Shown here: positions 54,155 through 62,563 of the stretch, in pieces | Numbering within the stretch: the stretch's first letter is position 1 | Layout of the letters: every line of letters begins with the position of its first letter | Assembly: GCA_027493055.1 (NCBI GenBank) | Contig: JAPUDO010000074.1 | Location: 115,813-179,812, forward strand | Length of the DNA: 64,000 bases | Direction: 5' to 3' | Origin: Niabella sp. | GTDB taxonomy: Bacteria > Bacteroidota > Bacteroidia > Chitinophagales > Chitinophagaceae | Translations under genes and position numbers: made by a program | The notes under the pieces: model-generated | Seen by the model: only the letters and a program-made list of their open reading frames with translations | What the model was told of the DNA's origin: nothing | Databases searched by the model: none

Positions 54155-55453
54155 CTATTGCTGTCTTCCGTGCCTTTTGCGTTTCTTCTTTTTCTTCATA
54201 CGGTTGGCAAATTCCAGTTCCTCGTAGTCTTCGCCCTGTGCCTCCGGCAGTAGCCCACCCAATCCGTCTATCAACAAATCATCGGTCGGCTGTCCTTTAT
54301 TCAGAAAGTCAAAAAGTGCATGGGTTTCCTCTTTCTCTACGGTGTTGCCCGTGGTCGATGGCTGATTTTGTGCGGATGTTTTTTCAGCTTCTTGGCGTTG
54401 CCCGATTGCCTGCTCGTTCCACCAATCATTAAAGACATTAGCCGAAAGGTTTTTGCCCAAAGCTGAACCGTTCCAAACGGTACGGCTTTCGTGGTCGATA
54501 AAAGTCATACCGTATATACGCCCCTCATCGTTGCGCCGTACCACGGTATTGATACCCTGCTCCAATAACTGCTTTTTAAAATCGGCTTCGTTTGTAGCGG
54601 TGTGCATTGCTACTTCAATAGTGCTTTTGAGTACGGCTCTTGTGGGGTCGGCTTTCATTTTCTCCTTAGCTGTTGCGAATTGGTTTTGCAGTTCGTCCAG
54701 TCCTGCCTGCTTGCCGAAAAGGGATGCCTTAAAAGGATTGCTCGCTTTTTCTCCCTGTTCGTTCAGTGCAAAATAGACAAGCCCATTTTTGGGCTGTCCG
54801 TGCAATTCCCCTTTGACTTCCTCGGCGGTGATATTGAAAAGTGAAAGCAAGGCGTTGTATGCTCCGAGGCTTGCATACCCGTAATACTTCGGCAGGTGTC
54901 GCACCACCGAAGCGATTTGGCTCTTAACGTCTCCGGCTCTGTAATCCACCGGACGGAATACCTGCTCATTTCCCGTGCGCTGTTTCTCCGTGGCAGGTAT
55001 CAGATTGTAGGTTTGTTCCAAATCCCGACAGATTGCCATTGAACGTGGATGGTCGTAGCTGTCCGGTAGTTTCTTCCCGTCCAAACCCACACAGACCGTT
55101 ACGATATGGATATGGGTACGCTCAATATCGGTATGCTTGAAAACGATATAGGGTTGCTTGCCATACCCCATGCGCTCCATATACTCCTGCGCCATTTCCA
55201 CGAACTGCCCATCGCTGACCCTATCCACAGGATCAGGGTTCAGCGATATGTGGCGCACTGGCTTTTCTGTTCTGATATTTGCGGACAGGTACGGCTCAAA
55301 ACACTGGTGCAGGTAACTTGTCGAATAGGTATTATCCAACGTTTCGGGTATTCTATTCAGTAACAAAACCTGCCCATTTTCACTGTCAATTTTCTTTTGG
55401 TTGTATGAAATTGCACCGTACAAATTTTCACCCTTGCCAATCTTTGCTATCAT
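54155..55453 (-). CDS. mobB: Relaxase / mobilization nuclease MobB
   Basis: A 432-residue relaxase of the Bacteroidota conjugative transposon type. The start at 55453 (MIAKIGKGENLYGAISYNQK) is chosen over an upstream ATG at 55486 that overlaps mobA. The catalytic region has the metal-binding histidines in HTDIERTHIHIVTVCVGLDG (near residue 110). The second half is less conserved and ends in a basic tail (MKKKKKRKRHGRQQ). It nicks oriT and stays attached to the 5' end for transfer. It starts one base after the stop of mobA. Confidence 0.92.
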   Translation of the reverse strand: MIAKIGKGENLYGAISYNQKKIDSENGQVLLLNRIPETLDNTYSTSYLHQCFEPYLSANIRTEKPVRHISLNPDPVDRVSDGQFVEMAQEYMERMGYGKQPYIVFKHTDIERTHIHIVTVCVGLDGKKLPDSYDHPRSMAICRDLEQTYNLIPATEKQRTGNEQVFRPVDYRAGDVKSQIASVVRHLPKYYGYASLGAYNALLSLFNITAEEVKGELHGQPKNGLVYFALNEQGEKASNPFKASLFGKQAGLDELQNQFATAKEKMKADPTRAVLKSTIEVAMHTATNEADFKKQLLEQGINTVVRRNDEGRIYGMTFIDHESRTVWNGSALGKNLSANVFNDWWNEQAIGQRQEAEKTSAQNQPSTTGNTVEKEETHALFDFLNKGQPTDDLLIDGLGGLLPEAQGEDYEELEFANRMKKKKKRKRHGRQQ

Positions 55454-55454
55454 A

Positions 55455-55904
55455 TTACTTATGTTTTTGCAGGTGTTCTTTTTCAAATTCCTGTGTTAGC
55501 TCAATCACTTTCCGGCACAAGTCCGCCATTTCTGCCGTCTGTTTTTCCAGTTTAAAGAGGTAAGCCGATGCCTTTTTCTCCGAGAAATTGCGGTAAAGTA
55601 TCTTCACGATTTGGTTATAGTTCACGCCAACCGCCCTAAACTGGCTGTAAAAATTGGTGAGCCTCGTATGAAAATCGACTGCATCCATATCAATTTTTAC
55701 GGTCTTGATTGGCTTCTGAAAGATACAGGCTGTAATGAAATGTGCCATTACTTTCATTCCCGATTGCTCGAACAGTGTAAGAAACTGTGCGTTTTCCATG
55801 TCGTTGAAACTAATCGAATAACGGTGGATGGCAGGGTCTTTCTTAGGCTTGCGACCAACTTTGTTTGTTCGATTTCTACTGTTGTTTTCCATATCTAAAT
55901 CCAT
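55455..55904 (-). CDS. mobA: Mobilization accessory protein MobA
   Basis: A 149-residue DNA-binding partner of the relaxase. The first ~30 residues are basic (NRTNKVGRKPKKDPAIHRYS), followed by a ribbon-helix-helix-like segment (ISFNDMENAQFLTLFEQSGM) and a helical C-terminal half with FRAVGVNYNQIVKILYRNFS, the standard MobC/MobA-type pattern. It helps to open oriT and load the relaxase. It is the first gene of the minus-strand mob operon; its promoter and the probable oriT lie in the region after 55904. Confidence 0.9.
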   Translation of the reverse strand: MDLDMENNSRNRTNKVGRKPKKDPAIHRYSISFNDMENAQFLTLFEQSGMKVMAHFITACIFQKPIKTVKIDMDAVDFHTRLTNFYSQFRAVGVNYNQIVKILYRNFSEKKASAYLFKLEKQTAEMADLCRKVIELTQEFEKEHLQKHK

Positions 55905-56616
55905 TAATAATTAACATAAACCCCGACTTCGGAGGGTGTTTACCAAGCCCCCTGCAAGGGCAAGTGGTTTTGAGGTGCGGAATTTATTTCGAGCATCTCA
56001 AAACATAACTTGCTCTGTTCGGGTGAACAGAAAATCCGCCCTACGGGTCGGATTGGGTAAAGCGGAAAAAAACGGCTTTTCGCCGTTCCGCCCACAACTT
56101 CCATACGCCAATGATTTTTCCATTTACCCCTTGCATTTAAGTCCTTACAAAGTAAGGGTAGCTTTTCCGAACGATTGCCCTGTTGCCCACAACCAAACAT
56201 TGCCAACAAATGCCCCGAACTACCGCATTAAAAGAGTGCATCGGAATAACCTGCTTCTTTGCGCTATCAGTCACGCAAGCCTGTTTGCAGGCATCCGCTC
56301 CCGATGGCAGTTAGGAAAGCCGGAGCGCAGGATTGCAGGAAAGCCGGAACGCATGACGGCATTCCATACGGCAGGCAGGAACAACGGACAGCATGAAAGC
56401 TATCCCGTAGCCATTCCATCGGGCAGGACGACAGGCAAGCCATCGGTCTTGCCTGCATGAAAGCCCGAATGACGGCACGGCTGACTGAACGGATGACGGC
56501 AAGCCCGACAGACGGAATTGTACCAAGACTGCCGGACGGTGTGCAGGGATGACAGCCCTGCTCCATGCAGGACGGCAGGCAGTCCACGGAAACAGAAACT
56601 TAAAAATAGAATAGAA
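55905..56616. other. Divergent mob/tra intergenic region, candidate oriT
   Basis: This 712-bp region separates mobA (minus) from traA (plus), the usual place of oriT and of both promoters in CTnDOT-like elements. Nearest mobA are short inverted repeats: CTGTTC/GAACAG near 56017-56030, TCCG..CGGA near 56034-56052, and a two-step hairpin GCGGA/TCCGC enclosing ACGGC/GCCGT at 56062-56091. From about 56290 to 56600 the sequence is low-complexity, built of words such as GGCAGG, ATGACGGCA and AAAGCCGGA. No gene is supported. Confidence 0.5.
56062..56091. repeat. Two-step hairpin in the candidate oriT region
   Basis: GCGGA (56062-56066) pairs with TCCGC (56087-56091); inside it ACGGC (56072-56076) pairs with GCCGT (56082-56086), around loop TTTTC, with a bulge of five A on one side. 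Such hairpins next to mobA can be relaxase recognition or terminator elements. Confidence 0.45.
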
Positions 56617-57384
56617 ATGGAAGCAACAAACAGGACAAAATTTATTGCTTTTTCAAGCCAAAAGGGAGGCGTTGGAAAAAGCACGTTTACGACAGTTACG
56701 GCAAGCATACTCCATTACCAAATGGGGTATAATGTAGCCGTCTTTGACTGTGACTATCCACAGCACAGCATCTGCCAAATGAGGGAACGGGATTTGAAAG
56801 CGGTCATGCAAAACGAGGTACTGAAAAAACTGGCGCACCGCCAGTTTTCAACCATCAACAAGAAAGCCTATCCGGTACTGCAAAGCAAGGCTGACAATGC
56901 ACTAAGGGATGCGCAGGCATTCGTACAGGCTTCGGCTGTTCCCGTGGACATGGTTTTCTTTGACTTGACCGGAACGGTGAACACTACGGGCTTGCTCAAC
57001 ACACTGGCAGGGATGCACCACATCTTTTCGCCCATCACGGCAGACCGTGTGGTCATGGAAAGCACATTGAGCTTTACCGATGTGCTGACCAATGTCCTTA
57101 TGAAGCACGGACAGACCTCCATCGAAACCATACGGCTGTTTTGGAACATGGTCGATGGCAGGGAAAAATCCCAACTGTACGAAATCTACGGCAATGTCAT
57201 TAAGGAAGTCGGACTGCAAGCGATGGAAACACGCATTGCCGATAGCAAACGCTTCCGCAAGGAAAGCGAGGCAACGGCAAAGACCGTCTTCCGCTCCACG
57301 CTATTGCCCCCCGACAAAAGATTGCTGAAAGCCTCCGGCTTGGATTTGTTCATCAGTGAATTTTTAAGAACCATTAACCTGTAA
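56617..57384 (+). CDS. traA: TraA, ParA-type ATPase of the conjugative element
   Basis: A 255-residue ParA/MinD-type ATPase starting at 56617 (MEATNRTKFIAFSSQKGGVG); an upstream ATG at 56518 lies in low-complexity sequence. The deviant Walker A KGGVGKST is at residues 16-23, and VDMVFFDLTGTVNT carries the Walker B region. The family is the first gene of the tra operon in Bacteroidota elements. Its role in transfer is not well defined; partition-like activity is inferred. It is followed after 5 bp by traB. Confidence 0.88.
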   Translation: MEATNRTKFIAFSSQKGGVGKSTFTTVTASILHYQMGYNVAVFDCDYPQHSICQMRERDLKAVMQNEVLKKLAHRQFSTINKKAYPVLQSKADNALRDAQAFVQASAVPVDMVFFDLTGTVNTTGLLNTLAGMHHIFSPITADRVVMESTLSFTDVLTNVLMKHGQTSIETIRLFWNMVDGREKSQLYEIYGNVIKEVGLQAMETRIADSKRFRKESEATAKTVFRSTLLPPDKRLLKASGLDLFISEFLRTINL

Positions 57385-57389
57385 CTGCT

Positions 57390-57812
57390 ATGGACAACGA
57401 CAACAAGAAAAAGCCGAATGCGCCGATTGACGAGGCATATCTCATGTCGATTATGGCAGGCGAAACAAAGAAGCCCCAACAGGCGGTAGCACCCCAAGAG
57501 TCAACGGCAGAACCGCCAAAGGAAACACCCACGGAAAAGCCCGTAGTCAAAGAGCGTACACGGCAAAAGAGGACTTCCGATATGGGCTATGGCGAGCGGT
57601 TTCTCAACAGCCATACCATGACACGCCGAGGCGATAAGAGCATCTACATCCGGCAGGAATACCACGAACGGCTTTCCCGTATCGTGCAGGTCATCGGCGA
57701 GGATAAGATACCCTTGTATGCCTATTTGGACAATATTCTCGAACATCATTTTGAACAGTTTGAGAAAGCCATCACCGATGATTTTAACGATAAGTTTAAA
57801 CCCATTTTTTAA
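57390..57812 (+). CDS. traB: TraB-type DUF3408 protein
   Basis: A 140-residue DUF3408 protein. The first ~60 residues are Pro/Lys/Glu-rich (ESTAEPPKETPTEKPVVKER), then a ribbon-helix-helix-like core: GDKSIYIRQEYHERLSRIVQ, VIGEDKIPLYAYLDNILEHH. This core suits DNA binding. It is 5 bp after traA and followed 11 bp later by a second small DUF3408-like gene with the same core pattern. Confidence 0.85.
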   Translation: MDNDNKKKPNAPIDEAYLMSIMAGETKKPQQAVAPQESTAEPPKETPTEKPVVKERTRQKRTSDMGYGERFLNSHTMTRRGDKSIYIRQEYHERLSRIVQVIGEDKIPLYAYLDNILEHHFEQFEKAITDDFNDKFKPIF

Positions 57813-57823
57813 AGTATTCGATT

Positions 57824-58099
57824 ATGAAAAAGCAACAGCAAAACCAACCCAAAAAGGTACTGCGCATAGCCCGATACAAGTCTGTTTTTCTAAGACCGAC
57901 CGGAGTTGTCGCAAGGTGTGGCAAGTCGGTGTATATCTGCCCCGATTTCCACAAGAAATTATCCCGTATCGTCTGTATTCTCGGAGACGGGGAAATCACG
58001 CTGACAGATTATCTGCACAGCGTATTGAAACAGCACTTTGAGGATTTCGGCGAGGAAATAAATACCATCCATGCCCGAAACCAAAAGCCAATATTATAG
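57824..58099 (+). CDS. traC: TraC-type DUF3408 protein
   Basis: A 91-residue protein with the same core as traB: CGKSVYICPDFHKKLSRIVC and DGEITLTDYLHSVLKQHFED. It has a basic N terminus (MKKQQQNQPKKVLRIARYKS). It is the second DUF3408 gene of the operon and was probably formed by duplication of the traB core. It is 2 bp before the next gene. Confidence 0.82.
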   Translation: MKKQQQNQPKKVLRIARYKSVFLRPTGVVARCGKSVYICPDFHKKLSRIVCILGDGEITLTDYLHSVLKQHFEDFGEEINTIHARNQKPIL

Positions 58100-58101
58100 C
58101 T

Positions 58102-58740
58102 ATGGAAACATTGATTGTAATATGCCTTATCATCGTCATTATCCTTTTGCTGAAAGATAAGGTGGTCATCAATAAGACCGTCCGCAGGGAGATAAAGCCG
58201 GAACACAAAAGACCCGACCTGCCGGATATTATGGGGCTTCCAAAGCCCGTGGAGCGACACACGTTGCCCATGAGTGCCACAAAGAGCCAATCCGGCGAAC
58301 GTGACGGGATAGCTGATAATTTTGATGCAGAAACCTACGGGATAGGTTTAGGATTGGAAAATCCGCAGATTGAGGGAGAACCGGATGAAGTCTTCGGGAG
58401 TATGTCCGATTTTGAAAATGAGGAAGACGAATGGGATGAATACGGGTTTGAGGACGGCGACAATGAGTTTGCCACAGGGGTTACCTTTGACGAACTAACG
58501 ACCGTGGGGGCATGGTTGGAGCAAGATACGCTCGAACCTGCCCTGCAAAAAAAAGCGGTGGATATAGTTCAGCGATTACAGGGAACGGAATTGTTAAGCC
58601 TGCTCGAAAACTCAATGGATGGGGCTTCACGGAAGATTGCAGAGTTGTTGGACAAGAGCCTCTCCGCCGGAACGGATTTCAGTTCTCCCGATTTGCGGAA
58701 AAGTGATTTGGAGGATTTCGACATCGGGGAGTTTATTTAA
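58102..58740 (+). CDS. traD: TraD-type conjugation protein (DUF4122-like)
   Basis: A 212-residue protein with an N-terminal membrane helix (about 2-17, ETLIVICLIIVIILLL), a basic linker and an acidic C-terminal part (SDFENEEDEWDEYGFEDGDN). The conserved stretch GVTFDELTTVGAWLEQDTLE, with a LEPALQKKAVDIVQRLQGTE segment, is the C-terminal domain of the family. The function in transfer is not known. A hairpin spans its stop codon and separates it from the reverse-oriented TrlF gene. Confidence 0.82.
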   Translation: METLIVICLIIVIILLLKDKVVINKTVRREIKPEHKRPDLPDIMGLPKPVERHTLPMSATKSQSGERDGIADNFDAETYGIGLGLENPQIEGEPDEVFGSMSDFENEEDEWDEYGFEDGDNEFATGVTFDELTTVGAWLEQDTLEPALQKKAVDIVQRLQGTELLSLLENSMDGASRKIAELLDKSLSAGTDFSSPDLRKSDLEDFDIGEFI

Positions 58741-58750
58741 GCTCCCCGAT
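58723..58750. terminator. Terminator hairpin across the traD stop codon
   Basis: ATCGGGGAG and CTCCCCGAT form a perfect 9-bp stem with a 10-base loop holding the traD TAA. It lies between convergent traD and trlF genes and probably ends both. This would stop tra transcription before traE. Confidence 0.65.
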
Positions 58751-58756
58751 TGTTAA

Positions 58757-61714
58757 TTAGTGAAACCTGTATTTTTTCTCTCGCATAATAAATGCATCTT
58801 TGCCACCCTCGACAATATCCGCTATATGTTGTCTAATACCCATTGACTTTAAAACATCTGTTTCAGTAGCGATTTTGTCAAAAGAGTTTTCAATAGCTCC
58901 ATTGATATAGTCAAATTTAAAAACACTTGTTGATTGTTCATCGTTCTGACCTTTTTGATTGGCTACAATAACATTTTCAGCATCCGCATTCACTACAATA
59001 TTCGCATTGTGTGTGACAATAATTATTTGACGTTCAAGCTTTTTACTTCTAAGGTAATTCACTAAATCTGTCGTTATTGACCTATTATCGAGATTATCTT
59101 CGGGTTGGTCTATTAATATAGGAGCTTTAGATTTACTTAGACCAATAATGAGCATCAAAATAACAAAGCTTGCCTTTCCTGTGGACATTTCCCCAAGCTT
59201 ATCATTCTTATAGGTTATATCCCAATAATCGAAAAAATAATCATCTAAAACGAGTTTTACGGCTGTTTGAATAGATGTTCTATTTGTAAGGGCATATTTT
59301 TTATCTATTAAATCGTTAAACAACTTAGTAATATCCTCTAATATAGCTTGAAAATTAGCTGTATCGGTTGCCTTTTTATTTTCCCCTAAAATGCTATACT
59401 GATTATATGAGGCACTTCTCCCATCACTTATTGCGTATATTTCTTTCCATAGCTTTGCGTAATTGAATTGAGCTTTACCAATTATTCCTAAGCCATCTTT
59501 TTCCAGTTCATCCGTCCTATCTTTTAAGACAGCTATTATATTTAGATACTCTTGGTAGCTGTTTTGATAGATTTTGAAAATATCATCTTTTGTTTCGTCA
59601 AGAAGTTTCTTCTTGTCCTGTATTTTCTTTGATAGTGTTGCTATATCTAATAACGACTTTTTGTCGTTAGCAATAGAAATATTGAGAACCTCAACGGATT
59701 TTTTTACCTGCTCATCCTTTAGATAAGGCTGGATAGCATCATTTATACTCTTTTGCTCTTGGTCTATAGATAAAAGAACATCTCTAAACTTGCAATCTTG
59801 TGTAAATGAACGCCTACCATGTTCATTTATTTGAACTTCTATTGAGGAATTTATTTCAATTACCTTTTCAAGTAAAGTATCTAATTCTGCGTATGCAGTT
59901 TGATAAAAGTCCTTAATTTCTTGTAATTGCAACTGCTCGATTATAGTGTCTTTTTTCTGTTTAAGACTTTTAAGATTTTCAACCGCTTCATTGTTGAAGC
60001 TCTGAATAGCTGAAAAATCATCTTTGAAATTTTGCAACCTTGTGTTGTTGCTTTCTAATTTAGCTTGTAAAACATTATATTCTTCAACCTGTTGTGGGGT
60101 AAGACCTGTACTTTTGTTTAACTCCTCAACTTTTAGCGTATTTGTTTCAATATTTTTTTCTAAAACCGATTTATTCGACTTTGTTTTTAATTCTGCTTCC
60201 AAAACTTCTATCTCATTTTGGGTTTCGAAATACAAATCGATTTTCGTATTTCTCAACTTATCATTTTGAGAAACTTTAGCTACAAAATCTTGGTATCTTT
60301 CTTTTGAAATATCATCTTCTATAATTAAATCACGAACAAGTTTGTTTAAAGATTTCCCTTTTTTGTTAAGTTCCGGTTCAGCAAGCTTTACTAAATAATT
60401 TTGTGGTATATATTTTATCTCCGGTAATATTGAGTTTTCTTCTTGTGACCTTATGAGTTTTTGAGTGAAACCTCCTTTTGTCTTTATTTGAAAATCAAAA
60501 CCATTTTCGATTTTGTCAAAATTATATTTATCTGTACCATCATCATTTTGCAATACCGTAGGGTCTGCTGAAAGTGTTTTAGCTATTGCGTAAAGTAGGA
60601 TTGATTTTCCAGATGATTTTCCTCCTATTATTACGTTAAGATTAGGATTGAGATATATAGGAACTGTTGAAAATACATTATTTGGAGATATGAAAGAAAC
60701 CTGCTCAATTATTAGCTTATCTTCCTTAAAATCGGGGGCTTCGTTCTGAATTTTAACCCTATGTTCAGGCTCAAAGCAAATTTGCCTTAATCCCTCGAAA
60801 TTCAAGTCACTTTTTACCCAAGTAAACTTGGAAAACAAATCATCTTCTTTATGAGCGTCACATCCGACAATACAAGGTTTTAACGACCCTCTATGTTGGA
60901 TAACATCTTCTACTTCTTGTTTATAGATAGCTTCGCTATACCCGTCTGTTCCCTCTAATCTCTTTCCAATAAAATACTTAATATCTTTTGCGTTTGCTGA
61001 AAATATAGCATCTGAAATTTGATAAATAGATTTTCGCAACCCATCCAAACTACCATTTTCATTTTCAAATAAATCATAGTGCTTTTGGATTGCAGAAGCA
61101 CCATCATTGTTCGAGTTACTTACAACAAGTAGCGTGTTATCCCTAAATCTCTTATTAGATATTAGCTCTCTTAAAGACTTTAAGTCAATAACAAAATTTT
61201 CTATGCCTTTCTCATATTGTTTATGTGTTTCAACAATATTCGGGTCTAAACTTTTACCGTAGGCTGTTATGCCATGTCGGTTCATTTTTACCCCATCTTG
61301 ATTTGTTATATGAGAAAAGAAATCATTCTCTAAGTCTTGAATATAATCGGGATTAAACAAACAGTGAATATTTATTAAACGCCCCCTATCAGTCGAGGGT
61401 AACATTCTAAGCTCAACATTTGGGAAAATGAATATGTTTTTTATAAATTTTACCTCATCGTCATTAAAGAGGTTGTTGCCCATCCAGTCGGTTTTGTCTG
61501 CAATCTCACTTCTGTATTCTATCGCTTCAAGATACCTGTCTATGGAAAAGTAATCAGTTATCCCTATTGCCGAAATCTGTTGCTCGTAAGCCTTTTTGAA
61601 AAACGTATGAAAGAAATCATCCATTGTAGCGGATGAAAACTGGTCATTTTTATTAGTTCCTTTAGTATGGACGTGAAAGTTCCATTTTCTCCATTTTGAC
61701 CCTATAATCCCCAT
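58757..61714 (-). CDS. TrlF family PHP/AAA-like ATPase, probable anti-phage cargo
   Basis: A 985-residue protein with an N-terminal PHP phosphoesterase domain (WNFHVHTKGTNKND near 12-25; QISAIGITDYFSID near 46-60; CIVGCDAHKEDD near 275), then an SMC-like ATPase: Walker A IIGGKSSGKS near residue 363, coiled coils (about 500-760), and Walker B APILIDQPEDNLDN near 868. PHP joined to such an ATPase is the TrlF arrangement, a family associated with defence. The gene is transcribed against the tra operon and sits exactly between traD and traE, so it is an insertion. The composition is clearly more AT-rich than the tra genes. Target and trigger are unknown. Confidence 0.87.
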   Translation of the reverse strand: MGIIGSKWRKWNFHVHTKGTNKNDQFSSATMDDFFHTFFKKAYEQQISAIGITDYFSIDRYLEAIEYRSEIADKTDWMGNNLFNDDEVKFIKNIFIFPNVELRMLPSTDRGRLINIHCLFNPDYIQDLENDFFSHITNQDGVKMNRHGITAYGKSLDPNIVETHKQYEKGIENFVIDLKSLRELISNKRFRDNTLLVVSNSNNDGASAIQKHYDLFENENGSLDGLRKSIYQISDAIFSANAKDIKYFIGKRLEGTDGYSEAIYKQEVEDVIQHRGSLKPCIVGCDAHKEDDLFSKFTWVKSDLNFEGLRQICFEPEHRVKIQNEAPDFKEDKLIIEQVSFISPNNVFSTVPIYLNPNLNVIIGGKSSGKSILLYAIAKTLSADPTVLQNDDGTDKYNFDKIENGFDFQIKTKGGFTQKLIRSQEENSILPEIKYIPQNYLVKLAEPELNKKGKSLNKLVRDLIIEDDISKERYQDFVAKVSQNDKLRNTKIDLYFETQNEIEVLEAELKTKSNKSVLEKNIETNTLKVEELNKSTGLTPQQVEEYNVLQAKLESNNTRLQNFKDDFSAIQSFNNEAVENLKSLKQKKDTIIEQLQLQEIKDFYQTAYAELDTLLEKVIEINSSIEVQINEHGRRSFTQDCKFRDVLLSIDQEQKSINDAIQPYLKDEQVKKSVEVLNISIANDKKSLLDIATLSKKIQDKKKLLDETKDDIFKIYQNSYQEYLNIIAVLKDRTDELEKDGLGIIGKAQFNYAKLWKEIYAISDGRSASYNQYSILGENKKATDTANFQAILEDITKLFNDLIDKKYALTNRTSIQTAVKLVLDDYFFDYWDITYKNDKLGEMSTGKASFVILMLIIGLSKSKAPILIDQPEDNLDNRSITTDLVNYLRSKKLERQIIIVTHNANIVVNADAENVIVANQKGQNDEQSTSVFKFDYINGAIENSFDKIATETDVLKSMGIRQHIADIVEGGKDAFIMREKKYRFH

Positions 61715-61913
61715 GTTAACTTAAATCTATTAGTTGGAAAAGCTATCAATGATAAATGTGCTAATATAACAATTCTTTTGTTCTAAACTGCCAGACTATT
61801 CCAACTAATTCCACGGATTTCCACTTTCCCGTACCGCTTCGATTTCCATAAGACTTTTGTTGCGAAAGCCCACACGGGGTGGGCAGGCAATAACAATTTA
61901 ATTCAGTTAAATC

Positions 61914-62219
61914 ATGGAAAAACAAAGCAAAAAAGTATTGCTGACAGGCGTTGCGTTACTGTCGGCATTTGGTGTGTTCGCACAGGGCAACGGCTCGGCA
62001 GGTATCAGCGAAGCTACACAGATGGTAACGAGTTATTTCGACCCTGCAACGCAGTTGATTTATGCCATCGGTGCGGTGGTCGGTTTGGTGGGGGGTGTCA
62101 AGGTGTACAATAAATTCAGTTCGGGCGACCCTGATACATCCAAAACAGCAAGCTCGTGGTTTGGGGCTTGTATCTTCCTCATTGTATCTGCGACAATCCT
62201 ACGTTCATTCTTCCTTTAA
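61914..62219 (+). CDS. traE: TraE, DUF4134 membrane protein
   Basis: A 101-residue protein with a signal-like N-terminal helix (8-24, LLTGVALLSAFGVFAQ) and two further hydrophobic segments (about 46-63, LIYAIGAVVGLVGGVKVY; 82-101, ASSWFGACIFLIVSATILRS). The DUF4134 pattern is complete and the size normal. It is the VirB2/pilin-like component in these elements. The 199-bp region before it holds the start of trlF and a possible promoter, needed because TrlF separates this gene from traD. TraF starts 11 bp after it. Confidence 0.9.
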   Translation: MEKQSKKVLLTGVALLSAFGVFAQGNGSAGISEATQMVTSYFDPATQLIYAIGAVVGLVGGVKVYNKFSSGDPDTSKTASSWFGACIFLIVSATILRSFFL

Positions 62220-62230
62220 GCCGACAACCT

Positions 62231-62563
62231 ATGAGCAATTACAATATCAATAAAGGTATCGGCAGGACGACTGAGTTCAAAGGGCTAAAAGCACAGTACC
62301 TGTTCATCTTCGCAGGTGGTCTGCTCGGTGTGCTTATCCTCGTCATGATTATGTACATGGCAGGTGTAAACCCTTACATCTGCCTGTTTGTCGGGGCAGG
62401 CGGAGCATCGCTCATCGTATGGCAAACATTCGCATTGAACGGTAAATACGGCGAACACGGACTAATGAAAGTCGGGGCAAAGAAAAGGCATCCGAAATAC
62501 ATCATCTGTCGCAGAGCCGTACACCGCTATTTGAGGTTCAACGCTAAATCCAAAGCCCTATGA
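62231..62563 (+). CDS. traF: TraF, DUF4133 membrane protein
   Basis: A 110-residue protein starting at 62231 (MSNYNINKGIGRTTEFKGLK); an upstream ATG overlaps traE. Two membrane helices are visible (about 23-45 and 47-66: LFIFAGGLLGVLILVMIMYM, INPYICLFVGAGGASLIVWQ-like), followed by a basic tail. It is the VirB3-like part of the transfer channel. It overlaps traG by four bases (ATGA), a sign of coupled translation. Confidence 0.9.
   Translation: MSNYNINKGIGRTTEFKGLKAQYLFIFAGGLLGVLILVMIMYMAGVNPYICLFVGAGGASLIVWQTFALNGKYGEHGLMKVGAKKRHPKYIICRRAVHRYLRFNAKSKAL

Noticed and set aside
56267-56587. Minus-strand open frames in the mob-tra spacer
   Set aside because: They are produced by the repeated GGCAGG-type words and have no family features.
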